A program made the position numbers and the translations under genes. From NCBI RefSeq assembly GCF_028281305.1, contig NZ_JANQKD010000120.1:1-64000 (forward strand): a DNA stretch of 64,000 nucleotides. The letters run 5' to 3'. Of the stretch, positions 1 through 7,598 are shown in pieces (the first letter of the stretch is position 1; every line of letters starts with the position of its first letter). Below the pieces are notes generated by a model. That model was not told where the DNA came from, searched no databases, and was given only the letters and a program-made list of their open reading frames with translations. The stretch is from Pelagibius sp. (GTDB taxonomy: Bacteria > Pseudomonadota > Alphaproteobacteria > Kiloniellales > Kiloniellaceae).

Positions 1-661
1 CGCGCACGGTGCGCAGCGCCGAGAGGGTGTTCTGCAGCGGGGCGAAGCGATAGGGCGCGGCATCCGGCGCCGGGCGCGCGCTGGGTACGAAGCGCGCGAT
101 GACGGAGGCAGCAATCGCGATGCCCAGCAGGCAGGCGACGACCCCTTCGATCAGGCCCTTGGCGGCCAGGAACCCGCCGAAGAGGGTGCCGCCGAGGATC
201 GCAACGAAGGTCGAGGCCTCGACCAGCGCGTTGGCCTTGATCAGCCGGTCCTCGGGCAGGTGCTGCGGCAGGATCGCGTACTTCGCCGGGCTGAAGAAGG
301 CCGACTGGCTGGCGTAGGCGAACATGGCCAGCAGCACCAGGGCGGAGTTGCCGGTGAAGAGCGCGGCGCCTGCGAGCAGCGCCAAGGGGATCTCCGCAAG
401 CCTTGTGACCCGTACGATCGTCGCCTTGTCGCAGGCATCGGCCAGCCTGCCGGCGCTGCCGGAGAACAGCAGCAGCGGCACAACGTAGGCCGCGGTGCCG
501 ATCATCAGGGAGATGGCCGGCGGCGCGCCGAAGAGGGAGAGCCCCTGGAAAGCGACCAGGAAGGCAAAGGCGCTCTTCAGCAGGTTGTCGGTGAAAGCCC
601 CGAAGGCCTGGACGCAGAACAGCGGCAGGAAATTGCGGCTCTGCAGAATCGACGCGACCAT
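1..661 (-). CDS. LplT-like MFS lysophospholipid transporter, possibly the N-terminal part of an acyltransferase fusion (3' end outside window)
   Basis: Partial gene read from an ATG at 659-661 leftwards out of the window; about 220 residues are visible. The N-terminus carries a pattern like LPLFCVQAFGAFTDNLLKS and later a stretch with FFSPAKYAILPQHLP, both typical of LplT-type major-facilitator transporters that flip lysophospholipids across the inner membrane. Several hydrophobic helices follow each other as expected. In many alphaproteobacteria this domain is the first third of a protein that continues into a PlsC acyltransferase and an AMP-binding acyl-ACP synthetase; whether that is so here cannot be seen. 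Two TetR-type palindromes lie 76-120 bp upstream of the start and probably control it. Confidence 0.75.
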   Translation of the reverse strand, partial: MVASILQSRNFLPLFCVQAFGAFTDNLLKSAFAFLVAFQGLSLFGAPPAISLMIGTAAYVVPLLLFSGSAGRLADACDKATIVRVTRLAEIPLALLAGAALFTGNSALVLLAMFAYASQSAFFSPAKYAILPQHLPEDRLIKANALVEASTFVAILGGTLFGGFLAAKGLIEGVVACLLGIAIAASVIARFVPSARPAPDAAPYRFAPLQNTLSALRTVR

Positions 662-736
662 GACAGTTCCCCTGTTGCGTTGCTGCGGCGCCGGCCGCTG
701 GCCGGAACCGCCGAACCCCCTGGGCCAAACGGTTAA

Positions 737-781
737 TTGAACATCGTTCATTTATTTAGGGTCGAAATGAACGATGTTCAA
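737..781. promoter_or_regulatory. Pair of TetR-type operator palindromes
   Basis: A perfect 17-bp inverted repeat (737-753 and 765-781, 11-bp spacer). Each arm is itself palindromic, TGAAC-N3-GTTCA, so there are two 13-bp dyads in opposite orientation, centre to centre 28 bp. They sit in an AT-rich island between the LplT-like gene and a pseudogene. This geometry fits two dimers of a TetR-family repressor. No TetR gene is in the window, so the regulator is inferred. Confidence 0.6.
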
Positions 782-935
782 TAAAAATCTTCCAGGCACG
801 TCAATAACTTTAAGATATTGATTATATTGATATCTATAGAGCATTAGAAAATGCTGTTTCAAAGGCCAAGGGCTCGCGCGGGCAGCCGGAGCCCGCTGGA
901 TTGGTGGCCGGGGCTTGCTGTCGACCGACGAGCGG

Positions 936-1040
936 GTCGCCGAGACCCCGATGATCAAGGATGCCTGGAACCGTGGTCAGCCGTTGGAGATCCACGGTCT
1001 GATTTACGCCGTGAGCGACGGGCACCTGCGCAACCCCGGC
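936..1040 (+). pseudogene. Remnant of a beta-carbonic anhydrase (C-terminal part)
   Basis: About 35 codons read VAETPMIKDAWNRGQ and then EIHGLIYAVSDGHLR. This matches the C-terminal end of Can/CynT-type beta-carbonic anhydrases, which have a DAW-RGQ-L-HGW-Y-L-DG-LRDL pattern. Nothing resembling the zinc-binding Cys-Asp-Arg and His-X2-Cys part precedes it, and the Trp of HGW is replaced by Leu. The open frame runs on into unrelated residues to 1151. I read this as a decayed fragment left by a deletion. About 250 bp on either side hold no convincing gene. Confidence 0.5.
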
Positions 1041-1291
1041 TGCAGCCGGCCAGCAGAGCACAACGCCCGGAGCAGCATTCCCGGGAACGTTCTGGTTCAT
1101 CAGTTTCCCGGCGCCTCTATTCAGACCGGTTGGCTGCCCCTTCTGTCATAGTGGAGAGTGGGGTCACACGAGCCACTTCGGCAGTGGGGTCTGGTTTCAT
1201 CCCGGCGCCGCCTTCGCTTGCGCCATCCGTTTTTGCCAGATTCCGGCTGCAGCCCGCGCGTGGACTTGCGTGGTCCGGCCCCGGTTATGAT

Positions 1292-1336
1292 GGCGGGGTT
1301 GCAGGAGGCGGGGTTGCAGGAGGCGGGGTTGCAGGA
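1292..1336 (+). repeat. 15-bp tandem repeat, 3 copies, at the ribosome binding site of mscS
   Basis: Three exact copies of GGCGGGGTTGCAGGA lie directly upstream of the mechanosensitive channel start at 1351. Each junction produces CAGGAGG, a good Shine-Dalgarno core. The last copy runs into AGGAGAAGG, about 12 bases before the ATG, which is the likely real site. Copy number changes would alter the number of Shine-Dalgarno-like motifs. Confidence 0.85.
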
Positions 1337-1350
1337 GAAGGACACAGCCA

Positions 1351-2676
1351 ATGGAACAGTTTTTCGACCACAGTCGGATCACCGCTGAGCTTCAGGCCCT
1401 TGCCGACTGGTTTCTGCACGACGTGGCCAACTTCTGGTCGCTGCTCCAGGTGGTGGTCCTCCTGATCCTGTTTGGTATCGCCGCCATTCTCGGGCGCCGC
1501 CTGCGCCCGGTGGTGGCAGCATGGCTCGAGCGCACGGCCATTCCTCCGCGTTTTGCCGCGCAGGTGAGGTCGCTGCCTGCAGTCCTGACGCCGCTGATCT
1601 ACCTGATCATGCTGTGGCTGGCCATCGGGATCATGCAGCAGAGCACTTGGCCGAGCCGCAGTTATCTGCTGAGTGTCGTTGCCAGCCTGCTGACGGCCTG
1701 GGTGGTCATCCGCCTTTTCACCACTTTCGTGCGCAATCCCGCGCTGGCAAAGACCCTCGCGGTCTGCGCCTGGACCATCGCGGCCCTCAACATCACCGAA
1801 CTGCTCGATCCGACCGTTGCCCTGCTGGATTCACTTGCGATCGCCTTTGGCGAGTTGCGGGTTTCGTTGCTGACGGTCGTCAAGGGTGTGCTGACGCTGG
1901 CCGTCTTTCTTTGGGGCGCCGCGGCGCTGTCCCGCTTTCTGGAGAAGCGGATCAACCGTGTCTCCGACCTCACGCCCTCGGTGCAGGTTCTGCTCGGCAA
2001 GCTGCTGAAAATCACCCTGATCACCCTGGCGGTCGTCATCGCGCTCAACTCGGTCGGAATCGATCTGACGGCCCTGGCGCTGTTCTCCGGTGCTGTCGGT
2101 GTCGGCATCGGCTTTGGCCTCCAGAAGGTGGTCTCCAATCTGATCAGCGGCGTCATCCTGCTGCTCGACAAGTCGATCAAGCCGGGCGATGTCATTGAGC
2201 TGGGACCGACCTTCGGCTGGATTTCATCCCTGGGGGCGCGCTACGTCTCGGTCGTCACCCGCGACGGCAAGGAGTATCTGATCCCCAACGAGGATCTGAT
2301 CACCCAGCACGTGGTGAACTGGTCCTTTACCGACGAACTCGTGCGCATGGAGATCACCTTCGGCGTTTCCTACGGCTGCGATCCGCACGAGGTTCGCCGG
2401 ATTGCCCGTGAAGCCGCGGCAGCGCCGGAACGGGTGGCGCGGGACCAGCCGCCGGTCTGCCACCTGACGGGCTTCGGCGACAGCTCGCTGGACTTCGTGC
2501 TGCGCTTCTGGATCACCGATCCTCAGGACGGTGTGGCCAACATCAAGGGCCAGGTGCTTCTGGCGGTCTGGGATGCCTTCAAGCAGCACGGCATCGAGAT
2601 CCCCTATCCGCACCGTCATATCATCATCAAGGACGCGGTCCCGCTGGAGACCCGGGCGCAGCCTGCCAGAACCTGA
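1351..2676 (+). CDS. MscS-family small-conductance mechanosensitive channel
   Basis: Predicted inner-membrane channel of 441 residues that would release solutes on hypo-osmotic shock. Hydrophobic helices lie at roughly 31-48, 80-96, 103-122, 133-150, 170-195 and 218-236. The MscS pore and beta domain follows at about 245-315, with a Gly/Ala-rich pore helix (SGAVGVGIGFGLQKVVSNLI) and the conserved GDVIE and LIPNEDLI motifs. The C-terminal vestibule domain reaches about residue 425. E. coli MscS has 286 residues, so this is a mid-sized member with extra N-terminal helices. The ATG at 1351 is preceded by AGGAGAAGG. The stop codon lies inside a second tandem repeat. Confidence 0.9.
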   Translation: MEQFFDHSRITAELQALADWFLHDVANFWSLLQVVVLLILFGIAAILGRRLRPVVAAWLERTAIPPRFAAQVRSLPAVLTPLIYLIMLWLAIGIMQQSTWPSRSYLLSVVASLLTAWVVIRLFTTFVRNPALAKTLAVCAWTIAALNITELLDPTVALLDSLAIAFGELRVSLLTVVKGVLTLAVFLWGAAALSRFLEKRINRVSDLTPSVQVLLGKLLKITLITLAVVIALNSVGIDLTALALFSGAVGVGIGFGLQKVVSNLISGVILLLDKSIKPGDVIELGPTFGWISSLGARYVSVVTRDGKEYLIPNEDLITQHVVNWSFTDELVRMEITFGVSYGCDPHEVRRIAREAAAAPERVARDQPPVCHLTGFGDSSLDFVLRFWITDPQDGVANIKGQVLLAVWDAFKQHGIEIPYPHRHIIIKDAVPLETRAQPART

Positions 2677-2732
2677 TGCCGGAACCTGATGCCGGACCTG
2701 ATGCCGGAACCGGTGCTGGAACCGATGCTGGA
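2671..2732 (+). repeat. Degenerate 12-13-bp tandem repeat over the mscS stop codon
   Basis: Units of ACCTGATGCCGGA (2671-2683, 2684-2696), a 12-bp version (2697-2708) and two diverged units (2709-2720, 2721-2732). The mscS stop TGA lies in the first unit, so the array starts at the last sense codons and extends into the gap. Confidence 0.75.
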
Positions 2733-2811
2733 CTGGGGCGATCCGGCGCGGGGCCGAGCGGCCCGGTGATCCTTTCCGCCGGCCTGCGCCTTCCTTAGGC
2801 CACCACCCGAT

Positions 2812-2841
2812 TGCGGCCCTCTACTCTGCGGCCCTCTACTC
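2812..2841. repeat. 15-bp direct duplication at the end of the sulfatase-family gene
   Basis: Two exact copies of TGCGGCCCTCTACTC (2812-2826 and 2827-2841). The stop codon of the minus-strand hydrolase gene (2836-2838) lies in the second copy, so the duplication begins just after the end of that gene. Confidence 0.8.
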
Positions 2842-4416
2842 TGCGGCGCGCGGGAGGTGCTCCCGTTCGCCGACCGGCATCGCAACGCCGCCGACCCGAT
2901 GATGCAGGCCGCCTTCGGCGAAGTAGCCGGTCAGGCTGCGGTTGGCATGGGCCAGGCGGCGGGACAGCATGCGCTGCGCCATCTCTGCGACGAATTCCGC
3001 AAAGGCCGGATCGCCGGCCAGGTTGTCGAGCTCGTGGGGATCGTTCTCCAGGTCGAAGAGCAGGGGTGGCAGAGCGGCGAAGTGGACGTACTTCCAGCGC
3101 TCGGTCTGGTAGACCGCCAGATTGCAGGCGTCCATCTCGATGCCGAGCCGCTGTTCCACGCTCGGGTCCAGCACGTCGCGGAAGTCGAATTCGTAGAGCA
3201 CGCCGTCACGCCAGCGCTCCGGCTGCTCGCCTGCGCAGAACGGCAGCAGGGAACGGCCGTCGCATTGCCGCGGAACGGGCTGACCCAGCCACTCGAGGAT
3301 CGTCGGCATCACGTCGACGGACTCGGTGAAGGCCTCCACCACTGCGCCGCGCTGGGCCGGATCGCCCGCCGGATCGCAGACGATCAGCGGAATGTGATAG
3401 CTCTCGCGGAAGTATCCCGTCTTGCCGAGCAGGTGGTGATCGCCGAGCTGCTCACCGTGATCGCAGGTGAAGACGATCAGGGTGTTGTCGATCTCGCCGC
3501 TCTCTTCCAGTTCGTCCAGGACGCGGCCGATGTTGTGATCGGCCTCGGTGATCAGGCCGTAGTAGTGGGCGCGGACCTGGCGGATCTCGCTTTCGTCCAG
3601 CGCGGCAGCGGGCCCTTCTCTGTTCTGCATGAACTTCTTCTGATTGATCCGGTCCAACAGCATGCGCAGAAGCGGATGCTGCTGCGCCTCTGCGGCGCGG
3701 TCGCCGGCGCGGACCGGTCCGTCCAGCGCCGCCGCGTCATAGAGTTTCAAGTACTCTTCGGAGGCGCAGAAGGGCGGGTGCGGCCGATAGAGGCCGTAGT
3801 GGAGAAACCAGGGGCGGCCGCGGGCATGGCGCAGATAGTCGAGCGCACCATCGGTCATCCAGGCGGTGTCGCTGTGCTGGCTCATGATGAGGGAGGGCAG
3901 GTCGAGGCGGCCCTCCACGGACTCGGCGCGCAGCTCCGGGCTCCAGAGGTCTTCCTGGTTCTCCGGAACCGCATAGCCCAGCTGCCGCAGCCAGGAGAAG
4001 TAGGGGTCCTTGTTGGGCGTCAGCGAGCGCAGGACGCGCCAGTCGTCCATCAGGTCGCCGTTGGACCGGTAGCGCGGATCGGTGGCGGCGGTGAAGCGCG
4101 GGTCCGGGGTCGTCGTGGTGTAACCGGTCAGGGCCGGGTCGTAGCCTGCCCGGCGCAGTTCGCGGGGCAGGGTGGTCAGCATGGCATCCAGCGGCGCACC
4201 GTTGCGCACCACCCGGTGGGTCATCAGGTAGGTGCCGGTCAGCAGCGAAGCCCGCGCCGGGCCGCAGGGCACGCCCTGGCAGTAGTGATTGCGGAAGGTG
4301 GTGCCGCGGGCCGCCAGGCGGCTGATGTTGGGAGTCTTCACATGGGGATGGCCCAGATGGGCCAGGGTATCCCCGCGCCACTGATCCACGACAATCAAAA
4401 GAACAGACTTGCCCAT
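2836..4416 (-). CDS. Phosphonate monoester hydrolase-like arylsulfatase/phosphodiesterase
   Basis: An alkaline-phosphatase-superfamily hydrolase of 526 residues in the sulfatase branch. The nucleophile motif is PCGPARASLLTG with Cys51, which would be converted to formylglycine. Metal ligands are probably Asp11 (VVDQWRGD), Asp319 and His320 (TCDHGEQLGDHH). His213 and Lys332 are in place as expected. The GYTTTTPDP stretch (98-106) and the overall spacing match the phosphonate monoester hydrolases of Rhizobium and Burkholderia much better than plain sulfatases. Such enzymes are promiscuous on phosphonate monoesters, phosphodiesters and sulfate esters. I start at 4416, where AAGGGGAG precedes the ATG; an in-frame ATG 36 bp upstream lacks such a site. 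A single Pho-type half-site (minus-strand CTGTCAC, 4488-4494) lies upstream, which is weak evidence for phosphate control. Confidence 0.85.
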   Translation of the reverse strand: MGKSVLLIVVDQWRGDTLAHLGHPHVKTPNISRLAARGTTFRNHYCQGVPCGPARASLLTGTYLMTHRVVRNGAPLDAMLTTLPRELRRAGYDPALTGYTTTTPDPRFTAATDPRYRSNGDLMDDWRVLRSLTPNKDPYFSWLRQLGYAVPENQEDLWSPELRAESVEGRLDLPSLIMSQHSDTAWMTDGALDYLRHARGRPWFLHYGLYRPHPPFCASEEYLKLYDAAALDGPVRAGDRAAEAQQHPLLRMLLDRINQKKFMQNREGPAAALDESEIRQVRAHYYGLITEADHNIGRVLDELEESGEIDNTLIVFTCDHGEQLGDHHLLGKTGYFRESYHIPLIVCDPAGDPAQRGAVVEAFTESVDVMPTILEWLGQPVPRQCDGRSLLPFCAGEQPERWRDGVLYEFDFRDVLDPSVEQRLGIEMDACNLAVYQTERWKYVHFAALPPLLFDLENDPHELDNLAGDPAFAEFVAEMAQRMLSRRLAHANRSLTGYFAEGGLHHRVGGVAMPVGEREHLPRAAE

Positions 4417-4503
4417 CACAGAAACGACTCCCCTTGGCGAAAACAAAGACAAAGATACAAGAGTAACGCCGATCGGCGGCCGTTTTGTGACAGCTCTGCG
4501 GCG

Positions 4504-5991
4504 TCAGGGCGTGTGTCCGGGCCTTGTACCGTGTCTTTTCTCAGCCGCCTCGGCCGGCAAGGTCAGCCGCGCAAGCAACCCGCCCTCCGGCCGGTTCTCC
4601 AGAACCAGATCCCCTCCGTGAGCGTGGGCGATGGAACGGGCGATGGCAAGACCCAGCCCGACCCCGCCGGTCTCCTGGCTGCGCGATCCTTCGATCCGAA
4701 AGAAGGGGTCGAAGACCTGCTCCAGGTGTTCGGCTGGGATACCGGGCCCCTCGTCCTCAATCGTGATGAACAGAGCCTGGTCTTCGCGGATCAGCGAGAC
4801 ACGGGCCGCACCGGCATAGCGCAGCGCATTGCCGATGAGGTTGTGCAGCAGGCGCTTCAGGGCGGTGGGGCGGCAGCCATAGCTGAGCGTGCCCTCAATG
4901 CCCGCGGTCTGGAACGTGACCTTCTCGCCCTGGTCGGCCAGATCATCGATCTGGCTCTGGATCAGGGCGACCAGGTCGACGCGCCGCGTGGCCTCCGCCG
5001 TGGCTTCGTCGCGGGCAAAGCCGATGACGGCTTCGATCATGCCGCTCATCTCTTCCAGGGTTTCCAGGATCTTCTGGCGGGTTTCCGCGTCCTCCACGAA
5101 CTCGGCGCGCAGCCGCAGCGCGGTGATGGGCGTGCGCAGGTCGTGGCTGATGGCGGCCAGCATGCGCGTGCGGTCCCGGACGAAACGGGTCAGCCTCTGC
5201 TGCATGGCGTTGAAGGCCCGTGTGGTGCGGCGCACGTCCGCCGGTCCGGTCTCGGCCAAAGGTTCCAGGGTCTCACCGCGGCCCAGGCGTTCGGCGGCGC
5301 CGGAAAGCGCGCGCAGCGGCCGCGTGATGCGCCTGACGGAAAAGATGACGATGGCCAGAATGGCGAGAGCCATGATGCCCATGGAAAGCAGGGGGAACCA
5401 GGTCCAGCCCCGGGGCGGCTGCGGCAAGGCGGTCTCCGCATTCAGCCAGCGCCCATCGGTCAAAGGCACCGAAGCCAGGAAGCTGACGGGCAGATTGAGA
5501 CGCCGAACATGGCGGTGATGATCGTCGTCGTCTTCCTCATCATCCTCATAGTCGCCTGAAGCCCGCCGGATGTCGTCGTTGCGGCTCCAGCGGCGGTGTT
5601 CCTGCCAGTTCCGCAGCGACCAGGGCTCGCGGGCGACCAGGCGCACCCGGGCGTCGCGTCCGTCGCCGATGAGATCGCCCATGCGTTGGGCAAGGCGCCG
5701 TTCCATCCGGCCGCCGGGGCCCGGCGCCACGGTGCTCTCCGTCGAGACGCTGTAGAAGAGCCGGCGCGAGGAGGCCGCGGCGAGAAGTCCGTCATGCAGA
5801 TGCGGCGGCGTCTGCTCCAGCAGCCGCACGAGAACGGCAGTGCGCGCCAGCACCTGATCGCGGCTGGCGGCGCGCAGGGCGAAGTGACGCTCGTCGGCGA
5901 GGATCAGCAGGGTCGCCACCTGCGACAGAACCAGGGCGATCAGCAGCAGCGCAATGAGCTGCCCGGCCAGGCTGCGCGGGATGAGGCGCAC
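4504..5991 (-). CDS. EnvZ-type sensor histidine kinase with an acidic/His-rich periplasmic stretch
   Basis: Predicted inner-membrane sensor kinase of 495 residues. Helix one is about 12-31 and helix two about 198-219. The periplasmic loop between them contains an unusual run of Asp, Glu and His at 147-161. HAMP follows (220-272), then the phospho-acceptor box AAISHDLRTP with His283, and the HATPase domain with N (NLIGNALRYA), G1 (DEGPGIP) and G2 (GVGLGLAIA) boxes. It starts with GTG at 5991, overlapping the response regulator stop by one base (TAGTG), so the two are translated together. The acidic run could bind Ca2+ or another cation; the adjacent divergent gene encodes an EF-hand protein. 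Signal and targets are unknown. Confidence 0.88.
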   Translation of the reverse strand: MRLIPRSLAGQLIALLLIALVLSQVATLLILADERHFALRAASRDQVLARTAVLVRLLEQTPPHLHDGLLAAASSRRLFYSVSTESTVAPGPGGRMERRLAQRMGDLIGDGRDARVRLVAREPWSLRNWQEHRRWSRNDDIRRASGDYEDDEEDDDDHHRHVRRLNLPVSFLASVPLTDGRWLNAETALPQPPRGWTWFPLLSMGIMALAILAIVIFSVRRITRPLRALSGAAERLGRGETLEPLAETGPADVRRTTRAFNAMQQRLTRFVRDRTRMLAAISHDLRTPITALRLRAEFVEDAETRQKILETLEEMSGMIEAVIGFARDEATAEATRRVDLVALIQSQIDDLADQGEKVTFQTAGIEGTLSYGCRPTALKRLLHNLIGNALRYAGAARVSLIREDQALFITIEDEGPGIPAEHLEQVFDPFFRIEGSRSQETGGVGLGLAIARSIAHAHGGDLVLENRPEGGLLARLTLPAEAAEKRHGTRPGHTP

Positions 5992-6713
5992 TAGCTTCCC
6001 TCCCCCACTGAGGCGGCGAAGAGATAGCCGCCGCCCCAGACCGTCTTGATCAGCCGCGGCTGCTTCGGGTCGGCCTCGATCTTCCTGCGCAGGCGGCTGA
6101 CCTGGTTGTCGATGCTGCGGTCGAAGACCTGCGCCGCCCGGCCGCTGGTCAGATCGAGCAGCTGTTCGCGCGACAGCACCACGCCCGGGCGCTTCAGGAA
6201 CGCGGAGAGCAGGTTGAATTCCGCCGTGCTGAGGGGCACCGCGAGGCCGTCCTCAGCGAGCAGTTCGCGCCGTTCCGGATCCAGCAGCCAGCGGTCGAAG
6301 CGCAGGCGCCCCTCCGGCAGGCGGTCGCGCGCCTGGGGCACGGCGTTGCTGCGCCGGAGCACGGCCTTGATGCGCGCCAGAAGCTCGCGCGGATTGAACG
6401 GTTTGGTGACGTAGTCGTCGGCGCCGATCTCAAGGCCCACCACCCGGTCCATCTCCTCGGTCATGGCGGTCACCAGGATCACCGGTACCGTGGAGGTGGC
6501 GCGCAGGTCGCGGCAGAGCGCCAGGCCGTCCTCCCCCGGCATCATGATGTCCAGAACCACCAGGTCGATGGCCGCGGCCCTCATCAGGCGCCGGGCCATG
6601 GCAGCGTTTTCGGCCAGGCTCACCCGCAGCCCGTTCTTGGCCAGGTACTTGCCCAGAAGGTCGCGGATGTCGCGGTGGTCGTCGACCACCAGGATGTGCG
6701 GTGTTGGCTCCAT
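5991..6713 (-). CDS. OmpR/PhoB-family response regulator
   Basis: A 240-residue two-domain regulator. The receiver domain (about 6-118) has the acidic pair Asp11/Asp12, phospho-acceptor Asp55 in VVLDIMMPGEDG, and Lys in YVTKPFNPRE. The C-terminal winged-helix domain (about 140-235) ends in IKTVWGGGYLFA. It forms a two-gene operon with the kinase and lies divergent from the EF-hand gene, its probable target. The ATG at 6711-6713 is preceded closely by CAGGA. Confidence 0.9.
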   Translation of the reverse strand: MEPTPHILVVDDHRDIRDLLGKYLAKNGLRVSLAENAAMARRLMRAAAIDLVVLDIMMPGEDGLALCRDLRATSTVPVILVTAMTEEMDRVVGLEIGADDYVTKPFNPRELLARIKAVLRRSNAVPQARDRLPEGRLRFDRWLLDPERRELLAEDGLAVPLSTAEFNLLSAFLKRPGVVLSREQLLDLTSGRAAQVFDRSIDNQVSRLRRKIEADPKQPRLIKTVWGGGYLFAASVGEGS

Positions 6714-6932
6714 CGGTCCTGATCAATGCCCGGGTTTGCAACAGTTTCACGAATACCTATAGGGCGGCACGGCGCCGGGGGCCCGGAAAAAGTGTAACGA
6801 AGTGTGTCAACGACCGCTTCTGACACCGCTTGCGACAGAGAGGCCGCGGGGCTGGCGAACTTTTGCGACATCCGGGGCTTATCTAGAGAGCAGCCCAATG
6901 ATCCCGAAAGACCAGAAGTGAGGATGTTCTCG

Positions 6933-7463
6933 ATGAAAAAGGCTACCAAAATCGCCGTTGCCAGTGCTGTTGTTCTTTCCCTCGGCGCCGCCGGTGTCGT
7001 TGCCAAGGCCTCCGACGGCTGGCGCGGCCACGGTGGCCCCGCCCAGTTCAGTCAGCAGGCCTACGGCGGCGGGCACGGCTTCAGCGGGCATGGCCGTCGC
7101 GGCGGCATGCGCATGATGCTGAATTACTTCGACGGCAACAACGATGGCGCCGTCAGCCGTGCCGAGATCGAGCAGGTGCGCGACAACAGCTTCGCCACCT
7201 TCGATACCGACAACGATCAGGCGCTGAGCCTGGCGGAGTTCGAAGGCCTCTGGCTCGACTTCATGCGCGAGCGCATGGTTGACGGCTTTCAGCGGTTCGA
7301 CGCCGACGGCGACGGGCAGATCACCCTGGCCGAGGTGAACCGGCCGTTGGACAGAGCCATGCAGAGGATGGACCGCAACGAGGACGGGGTCATCGACCGC
7401 TCCGACTTCAAGCGCGGCCGCTGGCAGGATGACGACGACCACGACGAAGACGATCGTTCGTAA
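6933..7463 (+). CDS. Secreted calcium-binding protein with four EF-hands
   Basis: A 176-residue protein with an N-terminal signal peptide (MKKATKIAVASAVVLSLGAA and a cleavage region near VAKA). A Gly/His-rich linker is followed by four EF-hand loops: DGNNDGAVSRAE, DTDNDQALSLAE, DADGDGQITLAE and DRNEDGVIDRSD. The tail is an acidic DDDDHDEDD run. Expected location is the periplasm, as a Ca2+ buffer or sensor. The second loop has Gln instead of Gly at its sixth position and may bind weakly. I chose the ATG at 6933 because it begins the signal peptide; an ATG at 6924 is an alternative. It is divergent from the response regulator (gap about 220 bp), which suggests control by that system. Confidence 0.85.
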   Translation: MKKATKIAVASAVVLSLGAAGVVAKASDGWRGHGGPAQFSQQAYGGGHGFSGHGRRGGMRMMLNYFDGNNDGAVSRAEIEQVRDNSFATFDTDNDQALSLAEFEGLWLDFMRERMVDGFQRFDADGDGQITLAEVNRPLDRAMQRMDRNEDGVIDRSDFKRGRWQDDDDHDEDDRS

Positions 7464-7529
7464 GGCGGAAGGACCGGTCTCAAGGCGCCCGGGGGCTGCC
7501 CCCCTCTCCCCATGAGCTCTCTGGCGCCA

Positions 7530-7565
7530 GACGCCACGCTGTTTCCCCTTAGACAGCGTGGCGTC
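7530..7565. terminator. Bidirectional hairpin between convergent genes
   Basis: Perfect 13-bp inverted repeat GACGCCACGCTGT / ACAGCGTGGCGTC with a 10-base loop, placed between the EF-hand gene (+) and the patatin gene (-). There is no clear T-run on either side, so it may need Rho or act mainly to stabilise transcript ends. Confidence 0.6.
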
Positions 7566-7598
7566 ACCGCCGTCGCGCGGTTCCTTTGCTTTCCGGTC

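Noticed and set aside
2857..5559. A 900-codon open frame on the plus strand
   Set aside because: It runs antisense to the phosphonate monoester hydrolase-like and sensor kinase genes; its product has no domain and results from high GC.
6790..6812. Direct repeats (GTGTAAC and TGTGTCA) before the EF-hand gene as a response-regulator site
   Set aside because: Spacing and similarity are poor; not better than chance.
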